Positions 18,356-28,700 of a stretch of 37,709 bases of DNA are shown one piece after another. The notes below the pieces were generated by a model that was not told the origin of the DNA, ran no database searches, and saw only the letters and a list, made by a program, of their open reading frames with translations. The translations under genes were made by a program, and so were the position numbers. Each line of letters begins with the position of its first letter. Position 1 is the stretch's first letter. This stretch comes from Bacteroidales bacterium (lineage in GTDB: Bacteria > Bacteroidota > Bacteroidia > Bacteroidales > ML635J-15), in assembly GCA_017551515.1 (NCBI GenBank), contig JAFZLK010000069.1, positions 1 to 37,709 on the forward strand, given 5' to 3'.

Positions 18356-18810
18356 TTCTTTACATAATCCTCGAAGAAAGGACGAATTTCAACAATTGCC
18401 TTTTCGAGTTTTGTCATTTCCTCCGCAAAAAACTTATGCACAGTTTCCCAACATTCGCGACGATATATGTCAACATTGTCAATTTGCTTGTATAGTGCAC
18501 AAACTGGCTTACCATTCTCTAACACAAGTAGTTCATTCCACAGCCAACCTTCTCCAAGATAATTATTAAGAACAAGTTCGCACTCGTGCAGTTTGCAAAA
18601 CACCTCAAAGCGCAAATCTTCGCTCTTGCATTCTACTGCAAGCATAACCCTTGCATACGAACGGTTTATGTCGAACTTCAGCACCAAATCCTTGATACCG
18701 GTATTGTAAGTCATCCATTTACCGTTCTTTCCTAGGTAAGGACGGGAATACTCATCAAACTTTATCCAAAACTGCCTTCTTATCTGCGATGCCTCTGCCT
18801 TCGAATACAT
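18340..18810 (-). CDS. DUF4268 domain-containing protein
   Basis: A 156-residue soluble protein that I place in DUF4268 by its overall pattern: an N-terminal RRQFWIKFDEYSRPY, a central LKFDINRSYARVMLAVEC strand pair, a LNNYLGEGWLWNE segment and C-terminal WETVHKFFAEEMTKLEKAI helices. DUF4268 is often found at the end of restriction- or nuclease-related proteins, but a stand-alone short form is common in Bacteroidota and has no established function. There is no signal peptide or membrane segment. It starts one base after the rarA stop and ends the murF/GlmU-like/rarA operon. Confidence 0.75.
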   Translation of the reverse strand: MYSKAEASQIRRQFWIKFDEYSRPYLGKNGKWMTYNTGIKDLVLKFDINRSYARVMLAVECKSEDLRFEVFCKLHECELVLNNYLGEGWLWNELLVLENGKPVCALYKQIDNVDIYRRECWETVHKFFAEEMTKLEKAIVEIRPFFEDYVKKLIKA

Positions 18811-18811
18811 T

Positions 18812-20077
18812 TTACTTCTTTTTTAGAAAGTCCATCCACTTGCGAATCTGCTCTTCTTTGGCATTTGGTGCTGGCTCATAAAATTTAGTCTCCACCAATT
18901 TATCGGGAAGATACTGCTGGTCAACATAATGATTTTCAAAATCATGCGCATACTTGTAGTCGGCACCATAGTTCAACTTTTTCATCAATGCTGTTGGTGC
19001 ATTGCGCAGATGTAAAGGCACTGGCAAATCGCCAGTTTCCTTGACCTTAGCCAACGCTGCATCGACAGCCAAGTATGCCGAGTTGCTCTTGGGACTTGTC
19101 GCCAAATATACAGTTGCTTCTGCAAGTGGAATCCGCGCCTCGGGCATACCAATCTTGTCAATCGCCTCGAAACAAGCATTAGCGATAAGCATGGCATTAG
19201 GATTCGCAAGACCAATGTCCTCCGATGCCGAAATGATTAGTCGACGTGCAATAAACTTTATGTCCTCCCCCCCTTCGAGCATACGGGCAAGCCAATAAAT
19301 TGCTGCATCGGGGTCGGAACCGCGAATCGACTTGATAAATGCAGAAATAATATCATAGTGTTGTTCGCCAGACTTGTCGTAGATTGCCATATTCTCCTGC
19401 AAGCGACTAACTACCAACTCATTTGTAATGACAATCTCCGAATCACCACTACTGCAAACCAAATCTAAAATATTGTACAACTTCCGTCCGTCACCACCCG
19501 AAAAACGATACAAGGCATCGCGTTCCTCAACCTTAATGTTCAACTTTGAAAGTTCCACATCAGTTGTTATGGCCTTGTCTATCAGTTTGTCCAAGTCGTG
19601 TTCATCCAAATGCTTAAGCACATAAACCTGACAACGCGAAAGCAATGGAGAAATGACCTCGAAAGATGGATTCTCGGTTGTCGCACCAATTAGCGTTATG
19701 GTTCCGTCCTCCACCGCACCAAGCAAAGAATCCTGCTGCGACTTGTTGAACCTATGGATTTCATCAATGAAAAGAATCGGATTGCCTTTCGAGAACAGAT
19801 TTACCTTTTTTGCCTGCTCTATAACTTCTCGAACTTCCTTTACACCACTGCTTACTGCACTTAATGTTATGAAGTTACGCTCGGTTATCTGCGAGATTAC
19901 GGTGACAAGTGTTGTCTTTCCAACACCTGGAGGTCCCCACAAAATCATTGATGGAATCCGTCCTGCCTCAATAGACTTGCGCAAAGGCGCATTCTTTCCG
20001 ACAAGATGTTCCTGCCCTGCATAGTCATCAAAACTATGCGGACGCATTCGTTCCGCCAATGGTTTGGATGTTAGCAT
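18812..20077 (-). CDS. rarA: Replication-associated recombination protein A (RarA/MgsA)
   Basis: A 421-residue clamp-loader-like AAA+ ATPase acting at stalled replication forks. The N-terminus (PLAERMRPHSFDDYAGQEHL) is typical. Walker A GPPGVGKTT lies near residues 47-55, Walker B appears as ILFIDEIHRFNKSQQD, sensor 1 as LIGATTENPSFEV, and the arginine-finger region as LLSRCQVYVLK. The C-terminal MgsA tetramerisation part is seen in HYDIISAFIKSIRGSDPDA, ASEDIGLANP and YLATSPKSNSAY. It is one base downstream of the GlmU-like gene and one base upstream of the DUF4268 gene. Confidence 0.95.
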   Translation of the reverse strand: MLTSKPLAERMRPHSFDDYAGQEHLVGKNAPLRKSIEAGRIPSMILWGPPGVGKTTLVTVISQITERNFITLSAVSSGVKEVREVIEQAKKVNLFSKGNPILFIDEIHRFNKSQQDSLLGAVEDGTITLIGATTENPSFEVISPLLSRCQVYVLKHLDEHDLDKLIDKAITTDVELSKLNIKVEERDALYRFSGGDGRKLYNILDLVCSSGDSEIVITNELVVSRLQENMAIYDKSGEQHYDIISAFIKSIRGSDPDAAIYWLARMLEGGEDIKFIARRLIISASEDIGLANPNAMLIANACFEAIDKIGMPEARIPLAEATVYLATSPKSNSAYLAVDAALAKVKETGDLPVPLHLRNAPTALMKKLNYGADYKYAHDFENHYVDQQYLPDKLVETKFYEPAPNAKEEQIRKWMDFLKKK

Positions 20078-20078
20078 T

Positions 20079-21227
20079 TTACCTATAATTAGGATTCGAA
20101 TCGAAAATATGCTTCATTATTGCCTTGTTGGTATCAGAAAATTCGACGTGTCTTCTTGCCATAACCCGTTCCATAACCTCAAATGCGGTTTCCAACTTGT
20201 ATTCAGTGAAACCAGACGCTCCGCCCCAAGAAAACGAAGGCACAAAGTTGCGCGGAAATCCTGCTCCAAAAATATTTGCAGAAACTCCCACAACCGTTCC
20301 CGTGTTGAACATTGTATTTATACCGCACTTAGAATGGTCGCCGAAGATAAGCCCGCAGAACTGTAAACCTGTTTTCTCAAATTTCTGCGTATCATAATTC
20401 CACAACTTAACCTCGGCATAATTGTTCTTCAGATTTGAATTGTTGGAATCTGCACCGAAATTGCACCACTCTCCAACCACCGAATTGCCAAGGAAACCAT
20501 CGTGTGCCTTGTTGGAATAACCGAAGAAAACAACATTGCTGAGTTCGCCTCCAACCTTGCACCAAGGGCCAACGGTTGTATCTCCGTACATCTTTGCTCC
20601 CATCTTCAGCACAGCATGTTCGCACAAGGCAAACGGACCTCTAATGTTAACGCCTTCCATAACCTCAGCATTCGCACCTATATATATAGGACCATCATTG
20701 GTATTGAAAGTTGCACATTCAACCGAACATCCATTCTCTACAAACAAAGGATATTTGCCAAATACAACATTCGTATTGCTGATTTCCTGCGACTTGCGCC
20801 CTGCAGTCAAAATTCCAAAGTCCTTGTTTATCTCCATCCCATTGAACGAGAAAATATCCGTCAACGATTTGAGCATAAAGACTTTGCCCTGATATTCAAC
20901 CTCAAAGGAAGAGGTTTCGTCCGATTCGACACTTGCCAGCACAAAACCATCTTTTACCAATCGCCCCGATTCCAATGACTTAATAGCCTTGACTATATTA
21001 TAATCAGGGATCAGCACTGAAGGAATTACGACACATTCTGTGTCTTCAACTTTCTGATACTTACTCTGTAAGTAAGGTTCTGTTTCAACGAAAACCTTCT
21101 CGCCGAGATACTTTTCCCACTTCTCACGCATAGTAAGTATCCCTATCCTGAAATCTGCTATCGACCTCGTCAGCGACAACGGTCTAAAACCGCCATGAAA
21201 GCCCTTATCTGATAAAACGAACTTCAT
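20079..21227 (-). CDS. Bacteroidota GlmU-like protein (putative sugar nucleotidyltransferase/acyltransferase)
   Basis: A 382-residue protein with a degenerate nucleotidyltransferase N-terminal half and a left-handed beta-helix C-terminal half. The helix shows hexapeptide character in GPIYIGANAEVMEGVNIRGP, CEHAVLKMGAKMYGDTTVGP, GNSVVGEWCNFGA and GINTMFNTGTVVGVSANIFG. It fits the GlmU-like family conserved beside murF in Bacteroidota. The canonical LAAGxGTRM pyrophosphorylase signature of GlmU is absent; instead the chain starts MKFVLSDKGFHGGFRPLSLT, so UDP-GlcNAc synthesis should not be assumed. It sits one base after murF and one base before rarA. Confidence 0.82.
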   Translation of the reverse strand: MKFVLSDKGFHGGFRPLSLTRSIADFRIGILTMREKWEKYLGEKVFVETEPYLQSKYQKVEDTECVVIPSVLIPDYNIVKAIKSLESGRLVKDGFVLASVESDETSSFEVEYQGKVFMLKSLTDIFSFNGMEINKDFGILTAGRKSQEISNTNVVFGKYPLFVENGCSVECATFNTNDGPIYIGANAEVMEGVNIRGPFALCEHAVLKMGAKMYGDTTVGPWCKVGGELSNVVFFGYSNKAHDGFLGNSVVGEWCNFGADSNNSNLKNNYAEVKLWNYDTQKFEKTGLQFCGLIFGDHSKCGINTMFNTGTVVGVSANIFGAGFPRNFVPSFSWGGASGFTEYKLETAFEVMERVMARRHVEFSDTNKAIMKHIFDSNPNYR

Positions 21228-21228
21228 T

Positions 21229-22524
21229 CTACAAATAATCTATAACCTTTTCCAAATGAATACCACGCGACCCCTTAACCAAAAACATCTTGCTCTTTTC
21301 GGGATGCATAACAAAATACTTGTTCAAGTCCTCAACAGTCTCGAAAAACGTATATGGATATTCCTCAGCGAACTTGGAAAAATTCTTTCCAATAAAATAA
21401 GCATTTGTGTAACCGCTTTCTCGAACATATTCAAGCACCGCACGATGCTCTGTCTCACTTTCTTTTCCAAGTTCAAGCATATCACCGAGAATCAATGACT
21501 TATACTCATCATTTATTGAATTATAGCTGTCAATTGCTGCCTTCATGCTTGTCGGATTTGCATTATAAAGGTCGAGAATCAAAGTGTTACGCGATGTCTT
21601 TGTCATCTGCGAACGGTTATTCTTCGGGTAATAGTCAGAAATCGCACCATCAATAGCAGTCGGATGAATGTCGAAATATGTACCTACTGTTACTGCAGCA
21701 AGGATATTCTCGAAATTGTAAGCTCCGATAAGATTTGACTTTGAGAAACCTGATGCAGAATCGGTTTCCCAATTTACCGTTGTCTGATATGCATACTCCG
21801 AGTAAACGCCACGGCAGAAACAATTCTTACCCTTTCCGTACCTCACAACTTTGAGTTTATCATGTCCAGACAAAACTTTCTTCAACAATTCATTGTCGTC
21901 ATTTATGAAAACTGTTCCATCATGTGCATCAAGGTAATCATACAATTCGCCTTTTGTTTTCATCACGCCTTCAATAGAGCCAAAGCCTTCGAGATGAGCT
22001 TTACCCACATTTGTGATTATTCCATAGTTAGGTTCGGCAATCTTGCACAATGCTGCGATTTCTCCAGGATGATTTGCACCCATCTCGACAACACCCATGT
22101 CAACAGTACGGTTCATTGAAAGCAATGTCAGCGGAACACCGATATGATTATTCTTGTTTCCGCTTGTGTACGAAATACGGAACTTCTTTGCCAAGACTGC
22201 CGAAACAAGTTCCTTTGTCGTGGTCTTTCCGTTGGTTCCAGTAATTGCAAGTATCGGGATATTAAGTTTGCGTCTGTGATAATTTGCAAGCTGCTGCAAA
22301 GTTTCCAAAGTGTCCTTCACTACGAAAACATTTTCTCTGTCACAATACTTCTTGTCAGAAACTACTGCGGCAGAACAACCTGCCTCAAATGCAGCATCTA
22401 CAAACTGATTCCCATCAAAATTATCACCCTTTATTGCAAAAAAGACAGAACCTTTAGTTATTGCCCTACTGTCGGTTGAAATCAAACGATTCTTCTCAAA
22501 TGCCTTATAAATTTCTTCAATCAT
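21229..22524 (-). CDS. murF: UDP-N-acetylmuramoyl-tripeptide--D-alanyl-D-alanine ligase MurF
   Basis: The Mur ligase that adds D-Ala-D-Ala to the UDP-MurNAc-tripeptide, the last cytoplasmic step of the peptidoglycan precursor. At 431 residues it is a normal size. The N-terminal MurF substrate domain includes STDSRAITKGSVFFAIKGDN; the ATP loop is ITGTNGKTTTKE near residue 95. SGNKNNHIGVPLTLL, VVEMGANHPGEIA and NVGKAHLEGFGS follow, and the C-terminal domain has LILDLYNANPTSMKAAI, LILGDMLELGKESETEH and LVKGSRGIHLEKV. It is the first gene of a four-gene operon and is separated from gldJ by a strong terminator, so it needs its own promoter; I see no perfect -7 box. Confidence 0.96.
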   Translation of the reverse strand: MIEEIYKAFEKNRLISTDSRAITKGSVFFAIKGDNFDGNQFVDAAFEAGCSAAVVSDKKYCDRENVFVVKDTLETLQQLANYHRRKLNIPILAITGTNGKTTTKELVSAVLAKKFRISYTSGNKNNHIGVPLTLLSMNRTVDMGVVEMGANHPGEIAALCKIAEPNYGIITNVGKAHLEGFGSIEGVMKTKGELYDYLDAHDGTVFINDDNELLKKVLSGHDKLKVVRYGKGKNCFCRGVYSEYAYQTTVNWETDSASGFSKSNLIGAYNFENILAAVTVGTYFDIHPTAIDGAISDYYPKNNRSQMTKTSRNTLILDLYNANPTSMKAAIDSYNSINDEYKSLILGDMLELGKESETEHRAVLEYVRESGYTNAYFIGKNFSKFAEEYPYTFFETVEDLNKYFVMHPEKSKMFLVKGSRGIHLEKVIDYL

Positions 22525-22540
22525 AAAGTTCTAAAATTAA

Positions 22541-22566
22541 ATAGCCTCTCCCGACGGAGAGGCTAT
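22541..22566 (-). terminator. Strong intrinsic terminator between gldJ and murF
   Basis: TAGCCTCTCC (22542-22551) and GGAGAGGCTA (22556-22565) make a perfect 10-bp GC-rich stem with a 4-base loop. On the minus strand it is followed by TTTAATTTT. It lies 21 bases beyond the gldJ stop and 17 bases before the murF ATG, so it separates the T9SS transcript from the murF operon or attenuates read-through. Confidence 0.85.
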
Positions 22567-22586
22567 ATATTTGAAATAAAATTTAC

Positions 22587-24569
22587 TTATCTACCTTGGG
22601 TTGGTGCACCTATTCTAATCATAGCACACCTGAAACCAATATCGCAACGCGACTTGTTCTCATCCAAGAAACGCCTTGTGCCAGGAACCATCCAATAAGC
22701 CCTGTCTTTCCAAGAACCGCCTTTGAATACTCTTGACCTATCGGTAATAAGCGAAGTCATCTTTTCACCCTTGTTCAACTTTGGATTGGCAGGATTGAAA
22801 TCAGCACTTCCCCACTCTGCATTTCCATCGGAACCCCATTTACCTGACTTGTACATACCTGTAGTCTGGTTGACAAAAATCTGGTCTGGATAAACAACGC
22901 TACCATCTGCAAGCATAATCTTTCCATTTTCCATAATCATCGAGCCATCGGGCATTACAACATTTCCTTCAGGAGTTCTTTCATGACCGGTAGGCAAAGT
23001 ATATGTACGGTCTTCCATATTGATTCTCACACCACTTGGCAACAATATTTCATTACCGCCTATGAGTGTTGCTCCAGGGAATAAATCACCTATGTAATCA
23101 GCCAACGTATCAAGATTCTGCTCGTTAAGCATAATCGAATCCATAAATTCGTTGTACTCCTTTACAGACGACTTTGTCTTAAAGCGTTCATCCTTAATCC
23201 AATATTCTGCAGCTTCACCTGTAGCTACCAAAGATTCCAAGTCACCATCTAGATAGTTCCTGTTGTCAGCGGTAGTGTAATTCTCCCTGTTGAAACAAGA
23301 CTCATCGCGAACCGGTTTCTTGAGGATTTTACCAGTATAATCGAAATAGTTTTCTGCTTCAGGAGTAAGTTCCATATCGCCAGACCTCGGGTCAACAATG
23401 ATTTGATAGTCCTCGAATACATTGCCTCTGAAAGGACGGAACTCATCCATATCTTCGAAAGTGAGGTCACGGTAAACATCCATAACCCATTCGTTTACAT
23501 TACCAGCCATACAGTATAGTCCGTAATCATTTGGCCAGTAGCTTCTTACTGGAGCTGTAATATCAGCCTTATCGTTGAGAGCACCAGCAACACCCATTGC
23601 ATCACCGCGACCTCTCATCGAGTTAGCCATCATACGACCACGTTCTTCTCCTCTTGAATCATTACGGATATAGTGTCCGTTCCACGGATACAAACGTCTT
23701 TCGTAAATTCTTTCCTTGTACTGATTTCCAACGATTGCAAGTGCAGCAAATTCCCATTCAGCTTCGGTTGGGAGCCTATAGCGAGGCAAGAAAATACCAT
23801 CTTCGATATTTACCCAACGTCTGTCGTCACCAGTATTTGCATTACCACCCTTGCGACCTGCCTTAAGTACAGAAGGGTCAACGTAGAGATTTTCAACTTT
23901 TCCGTCGCGTCCGCTCTTTCCTGTTTCATCAACCGGGAGGTCAAGGTTATCAGCATAAAACATATAAGAATCCAAGTTAAAATGCTTAGCTTGATCCTGT
24001 GGTGCCAAATACTTGTCAATAATACCTTCTCTTAAGAGAATCAATTCGTTAACACGGTCGGTTCTCCATTCGCAGTACTTAGAAGCCTGATTCCATGAAA
24101 CATTTACAACTGGGTAGTCCTCGTATGCTGGGTGACGCAGATACAACTCAACCAAAGGCTCATTATATGCCAAACGGCTTCTCCAACCTGCAGTGTCGGG
24201 CAGAGCCTGTGTATAAAGGAATCTGTAGTCAGAAGCATATACATGCGACAACCAGTAAAGATACTCGCGATAGTCAAGATTTGTAACTTCAACTTCATCC
24301 ATGTAGAATGATGATACGGTAACACGACGCGGAATATTGTTCCAATCGCGCATAACATCCTGTTCTACTCGTCCCATAGCGAATGTACCGCCTTCGATGA
24401 AAACCAAGCCAGGACCTGTTTCCTGCTCGTATCCGGGATGATTCTGGAATCCGCCGAAATTGGGGTCATTGTAGTTCCAACCAGTAGTGTTGGAAACATC
24501 CTTCTTACATGAAGCAACCATGATTGCCGCAGCAAGAATCACCATAAAAATTAAACCATTCCTTTTCAT
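22587..24569 (-). CDS. gldJ: Gliding motility/T9SS lipoprotein GldJ (SUMF1/FGE fold)
   Basis: A 660-residue lipoprotein with a signal peptide and a lipobox VAS-C giving Cys21. The mature part opens GPGLVFIEGGTFAMGRVEQD and continues with DEVEVTNLDYREYLYWL, HPAYEDYPVVNVSWNQA, RLPTEAEWEFAA, YCMAGNVNEWVMDVYRD, FKGGSWKDRAYWMVPG and IGFRCAM. This is the formylglycine-generating-enzyme fold in the GldJ/GldK branch; the opening and the paired WRTDRVNE favour GldJ. GldJ is needed for T9SS function and gliding in Flavobacterium and stabilises GldK. About 230 residues (~390-620), including a short DGS/PDG beta-repeat, are inserted before the final FGE strands, and the protein is about 100 residues longer than F. 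johnsoniae GldJ. It follows the porP/sprF-type gene by 23 bases. Confidence 0.88.
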   Translation of the reverse strand: MKRNGLIFMVILAAAIMVASCKKDVSNTTGWNYNDPNFGGFQNHPGYEQETGPGLVFIEGGTFAMGRVEQDVMRDWNNIPRRVTVSSFYMDEVEVTNLDYREYLYWLSHVYASDYRFLYTQALPDTAGWRSRLAYNEPLVELYLRHPAYEDYPVVNVSWNQASKYCEWRTDRVNELILLREGIIDKYLAPQDQAKHFNLDSYMFYADNLDLPVDETGKSGRDGKVENLYVDPSVLKAGRKGGNANTGDDRRWVNIEDGIFLPRYRLPTEAEWEFAALAIVGNQYKERIYERRLYPWNGHYIRNDSRGEERGRMMANSMRGRGDAMGVAGALNDKADITAPVRSYWPNDYGLYCMAGNVNEWVMDVYRDLTFEDMDEFRPFRGNVFEDYQIIVDPRSGDMELTPEAENYFDYTGKILKKPVRDESCFNRENYTTADNRNYLDGDLESLVATGEAAEYWIKDERFKTKSSVKEYNEFMDSIMLNEQNLDTLADYIGDLFPGATLIGGNEILLPSGVRINMEDRTYTLPTGHERTPEGNVVMPDGSMIMENGKIMLADGSVVYPDQIFVNQTTGMYKSGKWGSDGNAEWGSADFNPANPKLNKGEKMTSLITDRSRVFKGGSWKDRAYWMVPGTRRFLDENKSRCDIGFRCAMIRIGAPTQGR

Positions 24570-24592
24570 AAAACTTAATTTTTATATTAGTA

Positions 24593-25588
24593 CTAGAATG
24601 ATGGACAACTTACTGTCGATATTTTCTTTGCCTTCTCGTGGCAGCCGAATGTGTATGCCACAGAAATTTCATGTGCACCATAAGTTGAATTACTCAACTT
24701 GGATATTGTAAGGTCGTAACTATATGCAAATCTTAGCTTGTTATACTTGTATCCGACCATCATTACAAAGGCATCATATTGGAATTCAAAGGTTTGTCTA
24801 AACCAGAAACCAGCAAGGATACCCATTCTCGATACATACATACCCCAATAGAACTGCTGGAAGAAAGCGCCCTGCTGCTGGAACAGAATCTGCGGTGCAA
24901 TCAAGAGGTCGCCTCTTTTGAACTTAGTACTATTAATAGGTATCTCCGCACCAAAGTGGGCCGTATATTTTCGTGGAAGCACTGCATCGCTACCCCTCAA
25001 GAAAGATTCTGATGGTTCTGTAAGGTGATGCACAGCGACTCCGAAGAATACTTTTTCTGAAAATCCCAGAATACCTGCCGAGAAATCAACATAATTTCGC
25101 TTCGTATTAATGATGTCGGGGTTCTCAAGCGATGCGTAAATAGGTCCATATAGCGGGTGTATCATATTGGGGAATACGAAATCCCAATCTATACGCTTCA
25201 TCGCGAAGGTAGCCTGAAATCCTGCTGCCAATGAAAACTTTTTGGAAACTTGCAAAGTATATGAATACATCGCATTGATTGTCGCCAAGTTAATTCGTCC
25301 GTCACCACTTCCCTGCACATCGTCCATGAGGTAAATTCCAACGCCACCTCTTAGCGCATGCCAATACTGGTCGTAAGCTATATTATAGGTAACATAAGTT
25401 GACCCAAATGCCGGCCACTGGTTCCTATAAGACAAGGAAAGTCGCGGACATCTCTCAGATCCTGCAAAAGCTGGATTCAAATACAATGGATTAGCATAGA
25501 ACTGCGAGAAATGCGGGTCCTGTGCTCTCACCACGCCATAACTCCCTATTATCAAGAGAGTTAGCAATATCAAGAATCGTCTTACCAT
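24593..25588 (-). CDS. PorP/SprF-family T9SS outer membrane protein
   Basis: A 331-residue outer-membrane beta-barrel protein. After a signal peptide ending VVRAQ, the mature chain begins DPHFSQFYANPLYLNPAFAG, the hallmark of the PorP/SprF family, and continues LSLSYRNQWPAFG and ISVAYTFGC near the end. Family members are T9SS-associated proteins that anchor or export particular cargo (SprF for SprB; PorP with PorK-N). I set the start at the ATG at 25588; the frame continues to a GTG at 25651, but that extension would put 21 polar residues before the signal peptide. It sits where flavobacteria have porV, upstream of gldJ, and is divergent from porU. Whether it is the core PorP or a cargo-specific paralogue is open. 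Confidence 0.88.
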   Translation of the reverse strand: MVRRFLILLTLLIIGSYGVVRAQDPHFSQFYANPLYLNPAFAGSERCPRLSLSYRNQWPAFGSTYVTYNIAYDQYWHALRGGVGIYLMDDVQGSGDGRINLATINAMYSYTLQVSKKFSLAAGFQATFAMKRIDWDFVFPNMIHPLYGPIYASLENPDIINTKRNYVDFSAGILGFSEKVFFGVAVHHLTEPSESFLRGSDAVLPRKYTAHFGAEIPINSTKFKRGDLLIAPQILFQQQGAFFQQFYWGMYVSRMGILAGFWFRQTFEFQYDAFVMMVGYKYNKLRFAYSYDLTISKLSNSTYGAHEISVAYTFGCHEKAKKISTVSCPSF

Positions 25589-25661
25589 AATATTTTTACC
25601 ATCAATTATTAGTAAATGATAAATATTTTTTTCTCCGTAATTTAAATTCACAATATTACAT

Positions 25662-25669
25662 TATTTTTG
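25662..25669 (+). promoter_or_regulatory. -7 promoter box for porU
   Basis: TATTTTTG matches TAnnTTTG, 47 bases before the porU ATG, and implies a U-rich leader of about 40 bases. The 128-base intergenic region also has to hold the promoter of the divergent porP/sprF-gldJ unit, for which only an imperfect TAATATTG is seen. Confidence 0.5.
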
Positions 25670-25716
25670 TCGTCTGAAGAAATATTTGAACATTTTTTTT
25701 TATTTTTTTTTAACAG

Positions 25717-28700
25717 ATGAAAAAAATATTTTGTATCATATTGATAATAAGCCTATTACAAACAGCATTCGCTCAATCATTTTTTGTTAAAGATTCGCTG
25801 TTTTCAATAGGTACAACCGATTTCAATACCCCAGACAGCATCAAAATAAAAATCATTTCATTGAAAAACGGCGACAATCGCGACTCAGACTTCTTTCCAA
25901 TATACCGAAAGACAATATCTGTTGATGACGGAACCACAATTACCAGCATAATGATGAAGAATGTTTCATACACTCCGATCGACTATAATATATATAAAGG
26001 TATATACAGAATTTCGGAGATAGGAAACGAACCTGAATTAAAAGCCACTACCGTCAAGTTTAGGAAACAAAACTACATCGAATTTGAAATGATGCCTCTG
26101 AGGAAAAATCCCACAACCGGTGCTGTGGAAATTGCAGACCACTTCGAGTGCGAAATAAAGACAAGACAAACGAAAACAAGGGATTCCGGTCGCCAATACG
26201 CAAATACGTCTAAAATGTCATCGGGGAAATGGTATAAAATAAAAGTTTCTGAATCAGGAATTTACAAAATAACATACTCCCAACTTGTGGAGATGGGATT
26301 CAGCAATTTTACATCAATAGGCATTTTCGGATACGGAGGCATGGAATCGAAATACATACGCGACAACAACGCCCAGATATTTGCCGACAAGTATATTGAC
26401 GACCTACCAGAACGCAGCATACTGAAAGTGGATGCAAACGGGAACAACATATTCGACAATGGCGACTATATTCTGTTCTACGCCGATGGCCCTCACAACA
26501 TACGATACAACAACCGTAAATTCTCGCACGACTTCCACAACTACTCCGACTTCTCATACTATTTTGTTTCCGACAAAGGCACATGGAAGAAAGCAACAGA
26601 AACGCCATCGGAAAATTCGTCAAACTTAACCGTGAATACTTATGACAAATATTCTTTCCTCGAGAAAGACTCAATCTCAATTGTGAAGTCTGGTCGAAAT
26701 TTCTACTGGAGAAGTCTGAGTTACTACACCACAATGAGCGAATCAATAACAGAGAATAACGCCACAACAGACACAGCGACTGCATACATACATCTAGCCA
26801 GCGCCTCCACTGCGGCATGTCTTTTCGACATCAGCATAAACGGTGCATCAGTCGGAAGCGCAAGCATTCCTGCTACTAATTCAAACGGAAACGACTACCA
26901 CTTTTCTGCCAAGTTCGTCCCGAGAGGCAATACTACAAACATTGTAATTACATACAACAAAAGTACATCAACATCCAACGGATGGGTTGACTACATTGCC
27001 ATTAGCCTTCGCAAAAAACTATACATTGAAAACGGATTCGTAAATTTCAGAGATACAAAATCTGTTGGAACTGGTATCATTGCAGAATTTTCGGTTTCAC
27101 AGGCAAACAACAACACTATAGTCTGGGACATCAGCGACCGCACCAATGCAAAATCAATATCAGGAACTTACTCATCAGGGACATACAAGTTCAAGGCAAA
27201 AGCCGACACCTTGCGCGAATATGTGGCATTCACCCCATCATACTCATTCCCTTCGCCAATATACTCTAATGCAACTGATGTCGGCACTGTCGAAAACCAA
27301 AACCTGCACGGGCTACAGAACGCCGACCTTATAATAATAACGCATCCGAACTTTACTGCACAGGCAAACGAAATCAAGAAGATTCATGAAGTTGCCGAAA
27401 ACATGTCGTCAATAATAGTCACTCCGCAAAAAATATACAATGAGTTCTCTTCTGGCACACCTGATATTTGCGCAATGAGAAACTTCATAAAAATGTTCTA
27501 CGACAGAGCATCTGCCTCAAACATGCCTAAGAATGTCCTTCTGATTGGCGACGGCAGCTACGACAACAAAACATCGGACGGAAGCGTCCCCAACTTAATA
27601 TTGACCTACCAGACAGAGAACTCACTAACAAACACAATGACAATTACTTGCGATGACTTTTTCGTATGCCTTGACGAAGGAGAAGGAGAAGTATCGTCAT
27701 CGGATAAAATGGACATGGGTATAGGTCGTATGCCTGTGAACACTACAGATGAAGCCAACATTGCTGTGGAAAAACTACGCAGCTACTATTCGCAAAACAG
27801 TTTCGGCAACTGGAAAAACAGAGCCACAATTATTGCCGACGATGCTGAAAACAACGAGACGGTACATCAGGTTAATGCAGAAAACATGATTGCCACCCAG
27901 CTTGAGTATAGCGCAGAATATCTGAACATAGAAAAAATATACCTCGACGACTACGAGCAGGTATATACATCTACAGGCAATGCCTATCCAGATGTAAACA
28001 AAGCTATTATTGACAACATAAACAATGGTACTTTGCTTCTCACATGGGTAGGTCACGGAAATCCCAAAACATGGGCGCATGAGAATATTTTTTCACAAAA
28101 CTCAATAACGTCGCTACAAAACAAGAATAAATATCCGTTTATCGTAACCGCGACCTGCGACTACACACCATTCGATGACCATACTATACAAACTGGCGGA
28201 GAACTTCTGTTCCTTTCTGCGAATTCTGGAGCTATCGGGCTGTTGACAACCGTAAGGCAAGTGTATTCAACTAAGAACGAAAGGCTTGTAAAGAATTTCT
28301 ACAAGTACTTATTTGAGAGCCACCTAGAAGAAAACGCCGGCACAAAACCCAAGACTGTCGGTGAATGCGTAATGCTCGGGAAAAATGAAACCGCCGACTT
28401 TAACATGAGATCATTCGTTGTAATCGGCGACCCTGCAATAACATTGTCGCAACCAAAATATTCGATAAAAACAACAACTGTCAACGGAATCCCTGCTGCG
28501 GAATTCACGGACACAATAGGAGCAACTGGACTAGTCACAATCGAAGGCGCCGTATATGATGAAAATGGAAATCTCGCCTCCGACTTCAACGGAGTTGTTT
28601 CCTCATCAGTTTACGACAAACGCAATACTTACACGACCAAGGGCAACGACGGATACGAACCTCTCACATACACAGCACAAAGGAACATTATATTCAACGG

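Noticed and set aside
22587..24569. Formylglycine-generating enzyme or PorK/GldK
   Set aside because: It is a lipoprotein with the GldJ-type opening and spacing; the Cys pair of active FGE enzymes is not visible, and porL/M/N do not follow as they would after porK.
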